DNA of 64,000 nucleotides from Ga0077560 sp046330435 (GTDB lineage Bacteria; Actinomycetota; Thermoleophilia; Miltoncostaeales; Miltoncostaeaceae), in the NCBI GenBank assembly GCA_046330435.1, contig JAXLST010000007.1, positions 62,001-126,000 on the forward strand, written 5' to 3'. Made by a program: the position numbers and the translations under genes. Below are positions 1 through 8,312 of the stretch, one piece after another (positions within the stretch are counted from its first letter, which is position 1; each line of letters opens with the position of its first letter). The notes under the pieces are model-generated. The model ran no database searches. It was not told the DNA's origin and saw only the letters and a program-made list of their open reading frames with translations.

Positions 1-164
1 GCGGCCGAGGGCAGGAACCGCACGTGCTCGGGCTTGGGCAGGCGCGCCGGGCACACGGGACGGCAGTAGATCCCGGTGCTGAGGACGCCCGCCACGAAAC
101 GCCCGTCGAACCGCGGATCGCGGCTGGCCAGGGCGCGGTAGCAGGCGTCGAAGTCCAGGGTCAT
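1..164 (-). CDS. Ada/AlkA-type DNA repair protein, N-terminal fragment (3' end outside window)
   Basis: Only the first 54 codons are in the window; the gene runs off the left edge. The ATG is at 164 on the minus strand. The translation starts MTLDFDACYRALASRDPRFD and continues with a GIYCRPVCPAR motif. This is the zinc-binding methylphosphotriester domain (AdaN) found at the N-terminus of Ada and of the AlkA-type 3-methyladenine glycosylases with a fused Ada domain. The two visible cysteines of the YCRPVCPAR motif would be the first two zinc ligands, one of them the methyl acceptor. Whether a glycosylase or an AraC/methyltransferase domain follows cannot be seen. Confidence 0.82.
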   Translation of the reverse strand, partial: MTLDFDACYRALASRDPRFDGRFVAGVLSTGIYCRPVCPARLPKPEHVRFLPSA

Positions 165-335
165 CGCGTCCAGCGTACCCCCGCCGGGCGGGCCGGGCTG
201 GCCGTGAGCGGACACCGCAGTGACGGCCCGGAAAACCCCTCGAAGGTCGCGGTGGGATCCGCCGGTGCGGCGCTATCGTCGGGCGACGTTGCCCGTCCCG
301 TCCGGGGGACGGCCGGTCCGTGGGAAGGTGCCCCG

Positions 336-1472
336 TTGCTCGATCGGATCCGCGCGGCCGCCGCCGCGTGCGCCCTGCTGCTCACCGTCGCCGCCGCCAT
401 GGCCGTCCCGCCGCGCGCCGCGGCGATCGCCGGCGGGGAGATCGCGAACCCCGCCCAGTGGCCGTTCATGGTGGCCCTCATGGACACCGCGGAGCCCGAC
501 GCCCTGCAGGCGCAGTTCTGCGGCGGCACCCTGGTGCGCACCGACTGGGTGCTCACCGCCGCCCACTGCGTGACCGAGGATGACGGCACCCTGAAGGACC
601 CCGCGTCCATCGACGTGGCCGTCGGCATCGCCGACCTGTCCACCGTCACCCCGGCCGACCGCATCGCCGTCGACCGCATCCACACCTACCCGCGGTGGCG
701 GCCCTCGGTGGGCGGCGACCGCGGCTTCGCCTACGACCTGGCGGTGATGCACCTGGTGCGGCCCGCCGGCACGCCCGTCGCGCTCCCGCCGGCCCAGCTG
801 CCCGACGTCTACCGGCCCAGCGTGGCGCGCGTCGCCGGGTGGGGGCGCCAGGCGAGCGACACGTTCCCCGCCCGCCTGCGCACCGCGCGCATCTCGGTGT
901 CCACGCCCCGGCAGTGCCGGGAGATCTACTCGGTCTACGGGGTCATCTGCGGGACGCTTCCCGAGAGCGGTGAGGCGTCGACCTGCGACGGCGACTCCGG
1001 CGGCCCGCTGGTGGACGCCTCCGGCCGCGTGCCCCGGCTCATCGGCGTGGTGAACTTCGGCATCGCCGGGGTGTGCGAGCGCGGGTCGACGGGCGCGTTC
1101 GCCGACGTGAGCACCTTCCAGACGTGGGTGGCGCACATCACCCGGGCGGTGGGGGACACCGGCCTGTCGCTGCCGGAGATCTCCAGCGTGCGGGCCCGTG
1201 ACCGCGGCGACGTCATCCGCGTGGACATCACCTGGTGCCAGGACCGGGCGCGGGGCCGCGCCGTGCGCGCGGACGTGTTCCTCGCGCGGACCGACGGCAC
1301 GATCGTGCGCCACGACACGGTGCGCGGCACGGCTGGGACGCGGTGCATGGAGGCGACGATCACGTTCCCGGACACTCTGCGCAACGGCACCTACCTGGCG
1401 GTGGGGAAGGTCATCGACGTGCGCTCCCGGATGAGCTTCCGGGCCGCGCCCGTGCGGTTCCGCGTGTCCTAG
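336..1472 (+). CDS. Secreted trypsin-fold (S1 family) serine protease
   Basis: A 378-residue S1 peptidase. I chose the TTG at 336 because a GGAAGG ribosome site sits 8 bases upstream and it gives a clean signal peptide (hydrophobic ACALLLTVAAAMAV, then AAA). The mature part would begin IAGGE, like the IVGG neo-N-terminus of activated trypsin-family enzymes. The catalytic triad is visible: His77 (TAAHC), Asp134 (YDLAVMHL) and Ser221 (CDGDSGGPL). The residue six before the catalytic Ser is Ser, not Asp, so chymotrypsin-like rather than trypsin-like specificity is a reasonable inference. About 120 residues follow the protease core and look like a beta-rich extension. It is monocistronic, between the repair gene (divergent) and pdxY. 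Confidence 0.88.
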   Translation: MLDRIRAAAAACALLLTVAAAMAVPPRAAAIAGGEIANPAQWPFMVALMDTAEPDALQAQFCGGTLVRTDWVLTAAHCVTEDDGTLKDPASIDVAVGIADLSTVTPADRIAVDRIHTYPRWRPSVGGDRGFAYDLAVMHLVRPAGTPVALPPAQLPDVYRPSVARVAGWGRQASDTFPARLRTARISVSTPRQCREIYSVYGVICGTLPESGEASTCDGDSGGPLVDASGRVPRLIGVVNFGIAGVCERGSTGAFADVSTFQTWVAHITRAVGDTGLSLPEISSVRARDRGDVIRVDITWCQDRARGRAVRADVFLARTDGTIVRHDTVRGTAGTRCMEATITFPDTLRNGTYLAVGKVIDVRSRMSFRAAPVRFRVS

Positions 1473-1573
1473 GGTGCGGCGACGGGCGTCCCCGGGGGAC
1501 CGGGGCGCCGGTCGTCCGTCGGCGCGATCGGGGATGATGCCCGGCCGAGCCGTTCCACCGGGGGCACCAGCCG

Positions 1574-2428
1574 ATGACCACCATCCTGTCGATCCAGTCC
1601 AGCGTCGCGTACGGGCACGTGGGGAACTCCGCCGCCGTGTTCCCGCTCCAGCGCCTGGGGGTGGAGGTGTGGCCCGTCCACACGGTGCACTTCTCCAACC
1701 ACACCGGGTACGGCACCTGGCACGGGCCGCTCATGTCGCCGGACGACCTGCGCGGCGTGATCACCGGGGTGGGTGAGCGCGACGCCTTCGGCGAGGTCGA
1801 CGCCGTGCTCTCCGGCTACCAGGGTGGCGAGCAGGTGGGCGAGGTGATCCTGGAGGCCGTCGCCCAGGTGAAGGCCGCCAACCCCAAGGCGATCTACGCC
1901 TGCGACCCGGTGATGGGCAACGCCAAGTCCGGGTGCTTCGTGGCACCGGCCATCCCGGTGCTGCTGCGGGAGCGGGTGGTGCCGAAGGCCGACCTCATCA
2001 GCCCCAACCAGTTCGAGCTGGGGTTCCTCACCGGCACCGAACCGGAGTCGCTCCAGGACACCCTGGACGCCGTCGAGCGGGCCCGTTCCATGGGTCCCCG
2101 GACGGTGCTGGTGACATCGGTGCTGCGGCCCGACCGGCCGGAGAACACCATCGAGATGCTCGCCGTGCACGGCGACGGCGCATGGATCGTGCAGACCCCG
2201 TACCTGCCGCTGAAGGCCAACGGCTCCGGCGACGTGACCGCCGCGCTGTTCACCGCCCACCTGCTGGAGACCGGGGATGCCGGCCTGGCCCTGGGCCGCA
2301 CGGTCTCGAGCGTGTTCGACCTGCTCAAGCGGACCCTCGACTCCGGGCGGCGCGAGCTGCAGCTCGTGCAGAGCCAGGAGGAGATCGCCCACCCGCGCAT
2401 GCAGTTCGCGGTGGAGCGCATCCGCTGA
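1574..2428 (+). CDS. pdxY: Pyridoxal kinase (PdxY-type)
   Basis: A 284-residue ribokinase-superfamily enzyme that phosphorylates pyridoxal with ATP in the B6 salvage pathway, in the cytoplasm. The N-terminus ILSIQSSVAYGHVGNSAAVF and the motif FSNHTGYGTW are typical of PdxY, whose E. coli form is 287 residues long. The anion-hole motif KANGSGDVTAALF near residue 220 carries the catalytic Asp. The ATG start agrees with the family N-terminus. The gene stands alone and ends at a strong hairpin shared with the convergent gene downstream. Confidence 0.93.
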   Translation: MTTILSIQSSVAYGHVGNSAAVFPLQRLGVEVWPVHTVHFSNHTGYGTWHGPLMSPDDLRGVITGVGERDAFGEVDAVLSGYQGGEQVGEVILEAVAQVKAANPKAIYACDPVMGNAKSGCFVAPAIPVLLRERVVPKADLISPNQFELGFLTGTEPESLQDTLDAVERARSMGPRTVLVTSVLRPDRPENTIEMLAVHGDGAWIVQTPYLPLKANGSGDVTAALFTAHLLETGDAGLALGRTVSSVFDLLKRTLDSGRRELQLVQSQEEIAHPRMQFAVERIR

Positions 2429-2434
2429 GCCACG

Positions 2435-2467
2435 GGGGCGGGGCCGGCGTGCGGCCGGCCCCGCCCC
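2435..2467. terminator. Bidirectional hairpin terminator after pdxY
   Basis: A perfect 14-bp inverted repeat (GGGGCGGGGCCGGC and its complement, loop GTGCG) lies between convergent pdxY and the minus-strand gene ending at 2474. It has no U-tract, as is common for high-GC terminators. Confidence 0.7.
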
Positions 2468-2473
2468 GCGGGA

Positions 2474-3190
2474 TCAGATGCGGCGGATCGTGAGCTCCAT
2501 GTAGGTGGCCACGTAGCCGTTGCCGCTCTTGGGCTTGAACTGCACGCGGTACCGGCCGGTTGCGCTGACCTTGAACTCGAAGCGCTTGGTGGCGGGGCGG
2601 GCGGCCTTGCGGATGAGCCGGGACCCCTGCTTTTTAAACAGGATGAGCGAGCCCTTGCCCTTGACGCTGCCGCCCTCCAGCTCGCCTCGGATGGGGTAGA
2701 CGGTGCCCGGGTTGATGCTGGGCGAGCGGTTGAGGAACTTGGGGCCGATGCGGATGGCCGCCTGGTTGCTCTGCGCGCTGGAGACCACCGCCCCGGACAG
2801 GAGCGTGCTGGGATCGACGATCGCCACCACGTCGGTCGGGGCGTTGATGCGGGTGTTCGGGAAGATGTGGAACTTCCCGTCGCTGATGGCGCAGGTCGCG
2901 GGCGTGCCGACCGGCTGGCCCGTCGCGGCGTTCAGCAGCCGCACCTGGCCGCCGGTCCCGAGGCAGGACGTCACCGGCGCCCCGGTGTCGTCGGTGACGG
3001 CGATGAGGAACTCCAGCTGGAACACCGTTCCGTAGAACAGGTAGCCCTGGGTGCCGCCGCCGATGTCGCCACCGGCGGTGATGCCGCTGCCGCGGGGCAC
3101 GGACATGGTGAGCGTGGCGGTCGCGCCGTTCGCCACCGGCACGACGGCCAGGGCCGCGGCGGCGGCGGTGAGGATCGTGCGGGTGCGCAT
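2474..3190 (-). CDS. Secreted beta-rich protein of unknown function
   Basis: A 238-residue protein with a Sec-type signal peptide (MRTRTILTAAAAALAVVPVANGA). The ATG at 3190 is preceded by a GAGGAG ribosome site about 10 bases upstream; the longer open frame upstream has no initiation signal. The rest is rich in Thr, Gly, Val and short beta-like segments, with a basic C-terminus (FEFKVSATGRYRVQFKPKSG) that resembles an Ig/bacterial surface-protein strand pair. Two cysteines (SCLG, TCAIS) may form a disulfide. I recognise no catalytic motif. It is probably an exported or cell-surface protein. The gene is monocistronic. Confidence 0.72.
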   Translation of the reverse strand: MRTRTILTAAAAALAVVPVANGATATLTMSVPRGSGITAGGDIGGGTQGYLFYGTVFQLEFLIAVTDDTGAPVTSCLGTGGQVRLLNAATGQPVGTPATCAISDGKFHIFPNTRINAPTDVVAIVDPSTLLSGAVVSSAQSNQAAIRIGPKFLNRSPSINPGTVYPIRGELEGGSVKGKGSLILFKKQGSRLIRKAARPATKRFEFKVSATGRYRVQFKPKSGNGYVATYMELTIRRI

Positions 3191-3261
3191 CGGCGTGGAG
3201 CTCCTCGTCTCAGGGATTCGGCGCATTCTGCACACACGAACCCCCCTGAGCCCAGCGCGTT

Positions 3262-3894
3262 TCAGTTCCGCGGGACCCTTCCGGCCGCGGCGACGGTCAT
3301 GGTGAGACGCAGGACGCGCGCCGCCGACAGGCCGTCCTGCAGGGTGGCGGCCACCTGGCCCGTCAGGTCGCCGGGGCCGGCGCCGTCGCACAGCCCCAGG
3401 GCGACGAGCGTGCGGACGTCCTCCAGCCCGGCATGGGCGAGGCAGTCGGCCATGCGCTCGGCCTGCAGCAGGGGCGGCTCGCCGGCCCGCTCCGGTTCGC
3501 GCACCAGGACCGTCCCGCCGCGGCGGGTCACGCGGATGGCCTCCGCCAGCGCGGCGGCCGGGTCCGGCGTGCGGGCCGACTCCACCCAGGCCAGCGCGAC
3601 GCTGCCGCTGAGCACCGGGAGCGCCCCGGGGTCGCCGTCCAGGACCGTGGCGTGCCGGCCCGCGCCGTCCAGGTGGACGCGCAGCATCGCGACGGCCGCC
3701 GGGTCCGGGTCGACCGCCACCAGGCATCCCGGCCCGGTCACGCCGGCCAGCTCGCCGGCGGCGTCGGGCGCGGCGCCCGAGAGCAGGGCGAGGTCGCCCT
3801 CGCGGACGCCGGACCACGCGAGGATGCGCGTGAGGTCACCGTTCAGCTCGACGGCGCTGCCCCCCCTGCGCGTGATTCCTGCGGTGACGGCCAT
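3262..3894 (-). CDS. SAM-dependent methyltransferase-like protein
   Basis: A 210-residue protein with the outline of a class I methyltransferase. A first strand and loop (LALLSGAAPDAAGELAGV) sit where motif I should be. An acidic strand end (LVAVDPDPAAVAML) follows, then a motif IV-like strand (VALAWVESAR) and a post-motif helix and strand (AIRVTRRGGTVLVREPE). The glycine-rich motif I is poor (no GxGxG), so SAM binding is uncertain. No neighbour points to a substrate. The next gene on the same strand (FlhB-like) starts 58 bases upstream of this gene's start, so it may be read through from the flagellar pair. Confidence 0.6.
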   Translation of the reverse strand: MAVTAGITRRGGSAVELNGDLTRILAWSGVREGDLALLSGAAPDAAGELAGVTGPGCLVAVDPDPAAVAMLRVHLDGAGRHATVLDGDPGALPVLSGSVALAWVESARTPDPAAALAEAIRVTRRGGTVLVREPERAGEPPLLQAERMADCLAHAGLEDVRTLVALGLCDGAGPGDLTGQVAATLQDGLSAARVLRLTMTVAAAGRVPRN

Positions 3895-3951
3895 GGCGCG
3901 AGTCTCCCCCGGGCCGGGCGCCGCGTGCCAGCACCCTGGGTGGGCGCACGC

Positions 3952-4236
3952 CTACCCCCGCCCGTATTCGCGATTCGCGCGATATGCCCATGCGAAGACC
4001 TCGGCGATCACCGCGTAGAGCTCCGGCGGGATGGCCTGCCACAGGTCCAGCTGCGACAGGGCCTCCGCCAGGTCGCGGTCCTCGCGGATGGGGACGCCGT
4101 GCTCGCGGGCGGCCTCCAGGATGCGGTCGGCGACGGTCCCCGCGCCGGTCGCGGTGACCCGCGGCGCGTGGTCGGAGGCGCTGTCGTACCCCAGGGCCAC
4201 GGCGCGGCGCCGGGCCGGTGCGCGGCGGCCGCTCAC
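3952..4236 (-). CDS. FlhB C-terminal-domain homologue (FlhX/YlqH-like)
   Basis: A 94-residue protein matching only the cytoplasmic tail of the flagellar export switch FlhB/YscU. It has a short basic lead, a strand AVALGYD and the conserved core ILEAAREHGVPIREDRDLAE, then LWQAIPPELYAVIAEVFAW. The autocleavage NPTH motif and the membrane domain are absent, as in the stand-alone FlhX/YlqH proteins. Its GTG start at 4236 overlaps the fliK stop (GTGA), so the two are translationally coupled. The same order, a FliK-like gene followed by an FlhB-tail gene, is known in Bacillus (ylqG-ylqH). It probably helps in substrate-specificity switching or is an export accessory. Confidence 0.85.
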   Translation of the reverse strand: MSGRRAPARRRAVALGYDSASDHAPRVTATGAGTVADRILEAAREHGVPIREDRDLAEALSQLDLWQAIPPELYAVIAEVFAWAYRANREYGRG

Positions 4237-5836
4237 GCGGAGATGTCCAGTCCGCTCGCCGGCGGGCCCGGGAGCATGCGGTTGCCGCCGCCGGCGGGCA
4301 TCCGGTCGACCCCGACCCGGGCCGGGCGCTCGTCGCCGGCGGCGCGGGACAGCGCGTCGGCGAGCTCGCCGGTGCGTCCGGCCAGGAACTCCCGCACCGG
4401 CTCGCTGGCGGACCGCACCACCGCGTCGGTGCCGTGCGGGCCCACGGTGGCCTCCACCACCATCTGCCCCAGGGAGCTCATGGTGAGCAGGAACGCGATG
4501 CGGGTGCCGCGGCCGCCCTCGCCGCCCGGGCCGCCGCCGTCCTGGTCGGGCATGACCCGCACCTCGGCGCTCTGGCCGCCGGGCAGCGGGACCTGCAGGT
4601 ACGCCCCCTGCGTGGCGGGGTCGGCCGTGGGCAGCGCGCTGGGCGGCACCAGGGATTGCGCGGCCAGGGCGTCGGCGGTGCGCTCCGCCAGGCGCGCGGT
4701 GGCCGGCGGGGTGTCGGGGTCGGCGGCGATGCCGAGCAGCAGGGACCGCAGGCTGCCGTCGGGCGCCTCGCCGGCCCGCAGCCGGGCCTCCTGGCCGTGG
4801 CCCAGGTCGGCGACGGCGCGGCGCACGCCCTTCGGGTCGCCGCCCACGGCCCGGCGGGCGATGTCGTCCACCAGCGCCGTGAGGGCGGCGAGGTTCGCCG
4901 GCACCGGGGCCTGTCCCTGGGCGGGCGCGGCCTGGGTTTGACCGGCCGTGGCCGGCTGGGCGCCGGCCGGCAGGCCGCCCGCGGTCCCGATCGGCGCTCC
5001 GGGAGCGGGCGGCCCCGGCGAGGCGGTGGGCGAGGGCTGGCCGGGAACGGCCTGGGGCTGCGTCCCGGCGGCGGGCGGCGGCTGGGCACCGGCGGGCGGG
5101 TTGGCCGATTGGCCGCCGCCGTTGCCGATCGGCACGCCCTGGGCGGAGGCCGGCGCCGGGGCGGCGGCGCCGGGCTGCGGGCCGGCTGCCCGGTGGCCGC
5201 GGGCGGGCCCGGCACCGCGGGCTGCTGGCCCGTGGCGGGCGCCGGCTGGGCCTGGGCGCGCAGGCCGTCGGCGACCATGGCCAGGGCGCGGCCCAGCTGG
5301 GGGCCCTCGGCGAGCTCCGCGAGACCTGCCACCGCGGCGGGGGTGGTGGGAAGGCCGGCGGCGGCGAGGCGCACGAACGCGTCGGCCTGCGCCGGGGTCT
5401 GGACGCCGGCGGCCACGGCGCGGCCGGCGAGGGAGGTGAGGGCGCCCGGGTCCGGCCGCTGCCCGGCGGGCAGCTCGGCCAGCGCCGCCATCATCGCCCG
5501 GGCCGCGGCGGGCGGCAGGCCCGGCAGCGGCGGCGGCCCGCCGCGCTGGGCGGCGGTCTCGTCCGGGACGATGCGGAGCGTGATGCGGGCGTCGTCGGCC
5601 TGGGCGACCTGCAGGCGCACCTGCTGCCCGGGCTCCAGCGGCACCTCGGTCTGGGCGAGCACCCGCTGCCCGGCGACCGCCAGCTCCACCTGGCCGCCCT
5701 CACCGGCGCCCACCACGCGGGCGGCGAGGAGCTGGCCCACGGCCACCTCCAGCACCGACCGCATGACCAGCTGGTCGGATCCCGCCGTCTGGAGGGCCGC
5801 GCGCACGGCGGCCTGAACGGTCAACGCCGCGTCCAT
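4233..5836 (-). CDS. fliK: FliK-like flagellar hook-length control protein, with apparent frameshift
   Basis: The product is read in two frames. From the ATG at 5836 one frame gives an N-terminal domain (LTVQAAVRAALQTAGSDQL, then EVPLEPGQQVRLQVAQADDA) and a Pro/Ala-rich linker up to about 5183. The sense then continues in the frame one base earlier, through GVPIGNGGGQSANPP, to a C-terminal Flg_hook-like domain (LGQMVVEATVGPHGTDAVVR) ending at 4233. One extra base in the CCGGCCC run near 5180-5186 would restore a single ~535-residue protein with continuous Pro/Ala/Gln composition. This is more likely a base-call or assembly error than a real lesion. FliK is the exported ruler that fixes hook length and triggers the FlhB switch. 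Context supports the call: an FlhB-tail gene downstream and the rod/hook operon divergent upstream. Confidence 0.78.
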
Positions 5837-5906
5837 GCACGTGTTCTCGGCGGTTCGGGCCGGTCCCTGTAGCGGCCCGCGCGCACGCGAGGCGGTGCGC
5901 CCCGCG

Positions 5907-5934
5907 TCAAGTCCGGGTGCGGGGATGCCGATAG
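5907..5934 (+). promoter_or_regulatory. Candidate sigma-28 promoter of the flgF operon
   Basis: TCAAGTCC, 12 bases, GCCGATAG. The -10 element matches the FliA/SigD consensus GCCGATAA in seven of eight positions. It overlaps the ATG at 5925, which argues that translation starts downstream at the TTG at 5973. Confidence 0.72.
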
Positions 5935-5972
5935 GGGCCACGAACGGACTCCCCACCACGGACGGGAACGGC

Positions 5973-6704
5973 TTGCTCAGAGGGATCTACATCGCAGGCA
6001 CCGGCATGCTCGCCGAAAGCCTCCGGCAGGACGTCGTGGCGAACAACCTCGCCAACGCGACGACCACCGGCTACAAGCGCACCGCGAGCACCAGCGAGCC
6101 CTTCGCCGCCGCGCTCCTGCGCAACATGGCGATGCCCGGGCAGCCCGAGGTCGGCACCGCCAACTTCGGCGTCCAGCCCGGCCGCCTCGACGTGATCAAC
6201 ACCCAGGGCGCCCTGCGGAGCACCGGGAACCAGCTCGACCTCGCGCTCGTGGGGGACGGGTGGTTCACGGTGAACACGCCGACCGGCGTCAGGTACACCC
6301 GTGACGGGGCGTTCAACATCTCGGCCGACGGCACCCTCACCACCAAGGAGGGCTACGCCGTCATGGGCGGGAACGGCCCGGTCAAGCTCGAGAAGTCGGG
6401 CGACATCGGGTTCGCGGAGGACGGGACGATCTCCCAGAACGGCAAGACCGTCGGGAAGCTCAAGGTCACCGCCCTCGCCCCGGACTCCCTCGCCAAGGAG
6501 GGGGCCAACTACATGAACGGCACGGCCACCGGCACCGCCAAGGGCTCGGTGCGCCAGTCGTTCCTGGAAGGCAGCAGTGTGAACGTGGTCTCGGAGATGG
6601 TGGAGCTCATCCGCGTGATGCGCTCGTTCGAGGCGAACCAGAAGGCCGTCGCGGCCCAGGACGAGAACCTGGCGCAGGCCATCTCGAAGGTGGGTGTGGT
6701 CTAG
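5973..6704 (+). CDS. flgF: Flagellar basal-body rod protein FlgF-like
   Basis: A 243-residue member of the FlgE/F/G family. It starts LLRGIYIAGTGM, has the N-terminal rod signature VVANNLANATTTGYKR and ends in the C-terminal coil VSEMVELIRVMRSFEANQKA. The TTG at 5973 is chosen because the product then begins like other FlgF/FlgG proteins (MLRGxYxAxxGM) and because the upstream ATG at 5925 lies inside the -10 element of the promoter. The length is close to E. coli FlgF (251). It forms part of the proximal rod outside the cytoplasmic membrane and is exported by the flagellar type III system without a cleaved signal. It is the first gene of the rod-hook-filament operon. Confidence 0.86.
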   Translation: MLRGIYIAGTGMLAESLRQDVVANNLANATTTGYKRTASTSEPFAAALLRNMAMPGQPEVGTANFGVQPGRLDVINTQGALRSTGNQLDLALVGDGWFTVNTPTGVRYTRDGAFNISADGTLTTKEGYAVMGGNGPVKLEKSGDIGFAEDGTISQNGKTVGKLKVTALAPDSLAKEGANYMNGTATGTAKGSVRQSFLEGSSVNVVSEMVELIRVMRSFEANQKAVAAQDENLAQAISKVGVV

Positions 6705-6732
6705 ACCGAGTGACGCCACATCGCAGCTGGTA

Positions 6733-6765
6733 GGAGCTGGACCGCCCCGAATGGGCGGGGGCTCC
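6733..6765 (+). other. Stable hairpin in the flgF-flgG intergenic leader
   Basis: Between flgF and flgG (155 bases) an outer stem GGAGC/GCTCC (6733-6737 with 6761-6765) encloses an inner stem CCGCCC/GGGCGG (6742-6747 with 6753-6758, loop CGAAT). A second possible stem GGGCGCC/GGCGCCC follows at about 6766-6795. It could be an attenuator, an mRNA-processing site or a folded leader for flgG. I could not fit it to a known riboswitch. Confidence 0.4.
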
Positions 6766-6859
6766 GGGCGCCCGACAGATCGACGGCGCCCGACCTCATG
6801 CGTGTCACCGGGCTGGCCATGCCCTTTCGTTGCCGATTGCACGGAAGGGATGACCGACG

Positions 6860-7615
6860 ATGATCGAAGCGTTGTACTCCGCGGCGTCGGGGATGCTGAC
6901 GCAACAGCAGGGCCTCGACGTGGTCGCGAACAACCTCGCGAACGCCGGGACCGTGGGATACAAGCGCGACCGCCTGGACCAGACGGATCTGGCGTACCAG
7001 GCGTTCAAGCTCCCGACCGGAAACGACGGCAACGTCGGCCTGGGCGCGGCCCCCGGCTCCATCTCGAAGGAGATGGGCCAGGGCATCCTGACCGAGACCG
7101 GCAAGGCCACGGACATCGCGATCCAGGGCGACGGCTTCCTCAAGGTCACGCGTCCCGACGGCACCTTCGCCTACACCCGCGCCGGCAACCTGCAGATCGA
7201 CGGTGAGGGCCAGATGGGGCTCCCCTCGGGCGAGCTGCTCCAGCCGCGCGTGCGGGTCCCCGCCGGCGCGAGCGACGTGTCGATCGCGCAGGACGGCAAG
7301 GTCACGGCGGTGGTCAACGGCACGAAGACCGACATCGGCCAGATCCAGACCGTCACCTTCCCGAACCCGCGCGGCCTCACGCCGATCGGCGGCAACCTCT
7401 TCGTCTCCACGGCGAACTCGGGCAACGAGGACGCCGGCAACCCCGGCACCGGGACGCGCGGCGTCCTGTCGGCGGGCTACACCGAGGGATCGAACGTCCA
7501 GATCGCCACCGAGATGGTCACCATGATCACCACCCAGCGGGCCTTCGAGGCCGCGGCCCGGGTCGTCTCCGCATCGGATGAGATGTGGGGCATCGCGAAC
7601 GGCCTGCGCCGGTGA
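6860..7615 (+). CDS. flgG: Flagellar distal rod protein FlgG
   Basis: A 251-residue protein. It starts MIEALYSAASGMLTQQQGLD and continues with DVVANNLANAGTVGYKRDR, the classic FlgG N-terminal signature. The central part has IAIQGDGFLKVTRPDG, and the C-terminal helix is VQIATEMVTMITTQRAFEA. The ATG at 6860 has a GGAAGGGA ribosome site. It forms the distal rod of the flagellar basal body. The stop codon overlaps the GTG of the next gene, so the operon is tightly coupled. Confidence 0.95.
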   Translation: MIEALYSAASGMLTQQQGLDVVANNLANAGTVGYKRDRLDQTDLAYQAFKLPTGNDGNVGLGAAPGSISKEMGQGILTETGKATDIAIQGDGFLKVTRPDGTFAYTRAGNLQIDGEGQMGLPSGELLQPRVRVPAGASDVSIAQDGKVTAVVNGTKTDIGQIQTVTFPNPRGLTPIGGNLFVSTANSGNEDAGNPGTGTRGVLSAGYTEGSNVQIATEMVTMITTQRAFEAAARVVSASDEMWGIANGLRR

Positions 7616-7920
7616 TCGGGATCCCCGGCATCCAGGCGCTGCGCATCGCCCAGCACGCCCAGGCCGCCGTGCCCGTCTCCGGGACCGGCGCCGCCGGCAC
7701 GCCGGCGGTCGACCCGCAGATCCGCGACGCGGCGAAGGGCATGGAGGGGATCTTCATGTCCATGCTCGTCGACGAGATGTTCAAGGGCACCGACCTCGCC
7801 GGCGGCCAGTCCGGCTACGGCGGGCTCATCACCGAGAAGTTCGGCGACGCCCTCGCGGACTCCGGCGGGCTCGGCCTGCAGGACATCCTCGCGCGGCAGC
7901 TCAGCGGCGGGGCGTCGTGA
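7612..7920 (+). CDS. flgJ: FlgJ-type rod-binding protein (muramidase-less)
   Basis: A 102-residue protein with the FlgJ rod-binding (Rod-binding) domain: DPQIRDAAKGMEGIFMSMLV, DEMFKGTDLAGGQSGYGG, and a C-terminal LGLQDILARQL. The C-terminal muramidase domain of proteobacterial FlgJ is absent, which is usual in Gram-positive lineages. The GTG at 7612 overlaps the flgG stop (GTGA) and gives a family-typical N-terminus. It likely acts as a scaffold or cap for rod assembly. Confidence 0.86.
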   Translation: MIGIPGIQALRIAQHAQAAVPVSGTGAAGTPAVDPQIRDAAKGMEGIFMSMLVDEMFKGTDLAGGQSGYGGLITEKFGDALADSGGLGLQDILARQLSGGAS

Positions 7921-8312
7921 TGAACTCCGGCGCCTTCGAGAACTGCACGGAGTGCGGTCGCGTGTACGCCTTCCTGGCACGCGGCATCTGCGCCGACTGC
8001 CTCAACGCGCGGGAGCGGCTCTTCCAGGACGTCAAGACCTGGCTGCGCCGCAACCCCACGGCCACCATCGAGACCGCCGCGGAGGCCACCGGGGTCGACA
8101 TCGAGCTCATCCTCGAGTGGATCCGCGACGGCCGCATCCGCCGCACCCCCCAGGCCGGCGACGTCCGCCTGGCGGAGGTCCACGCGCAGGAGGAGCGCCG
8201 CAAGCGGCTCCAGGAGGACCTGGGCGCCGCCACGGACGCGGTCCCGCCCGTACCTCCGACGACCACCTCGCCCCACCGGGGCTTCAACGCGAGAAGGAAC
8301 CACCATGCGTGA
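7920..8312 (+). CDS. yvyF: YvyF-like flagellar operon protein
   Basis: A 130-residue protein with an N-terminal CxxC pair twice (NCTECGRVYAFLARGICADC), probably a zinc ribbon, followed by a small helix-turn-helix-like region (ATIETAAEATGVDIELILEW, then IRDGRIRR). This matches the YvyF family (flagellar operon protein TIGR03826), which precedes flgN or flgM in Bacillus and relatives. Here it directly precedes flgN. The ATG shares one base with the flgJ stop (TGATG), and its end overlaps flgN by eight bases. The extension after residue 85 is charged and Pro-rich and not family-typical. The role is not firmly known; it may be a regulator of late flagellar expression. Confidence 0.82.
   Translation: MNSGAFENCTECGRVYAFLARGICADCLNARERLFQDVKTWLRRNPTATIETAAEATGVDIELILEWIRDGRIRRTPQAGDVRLAEVHAQEERRKRLQEDLGAATDAVPPVPPTTTSPHRGFNARRNHHA

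Noticed and set aside
5925..5927. ATG 5925 as the flgF start
   Set aside because: It overlaps the -10 element of the promoter candidate and adds a non-conserved lead; TTG 5973 gives the family start.
6832..6839. GCCGATTG as a sigma-28 -10 element for flgG
   Set aside because: No TCAAG- or TAAA-like element lies 11-12 bases upstream.
6705..6859. Possible cyclic-di-GMP riboswitch before flgG
   Set aside because: The position is attractive, but I could not find the conserved core of the GEMM-type aptamers, only GC-rich hairpins.
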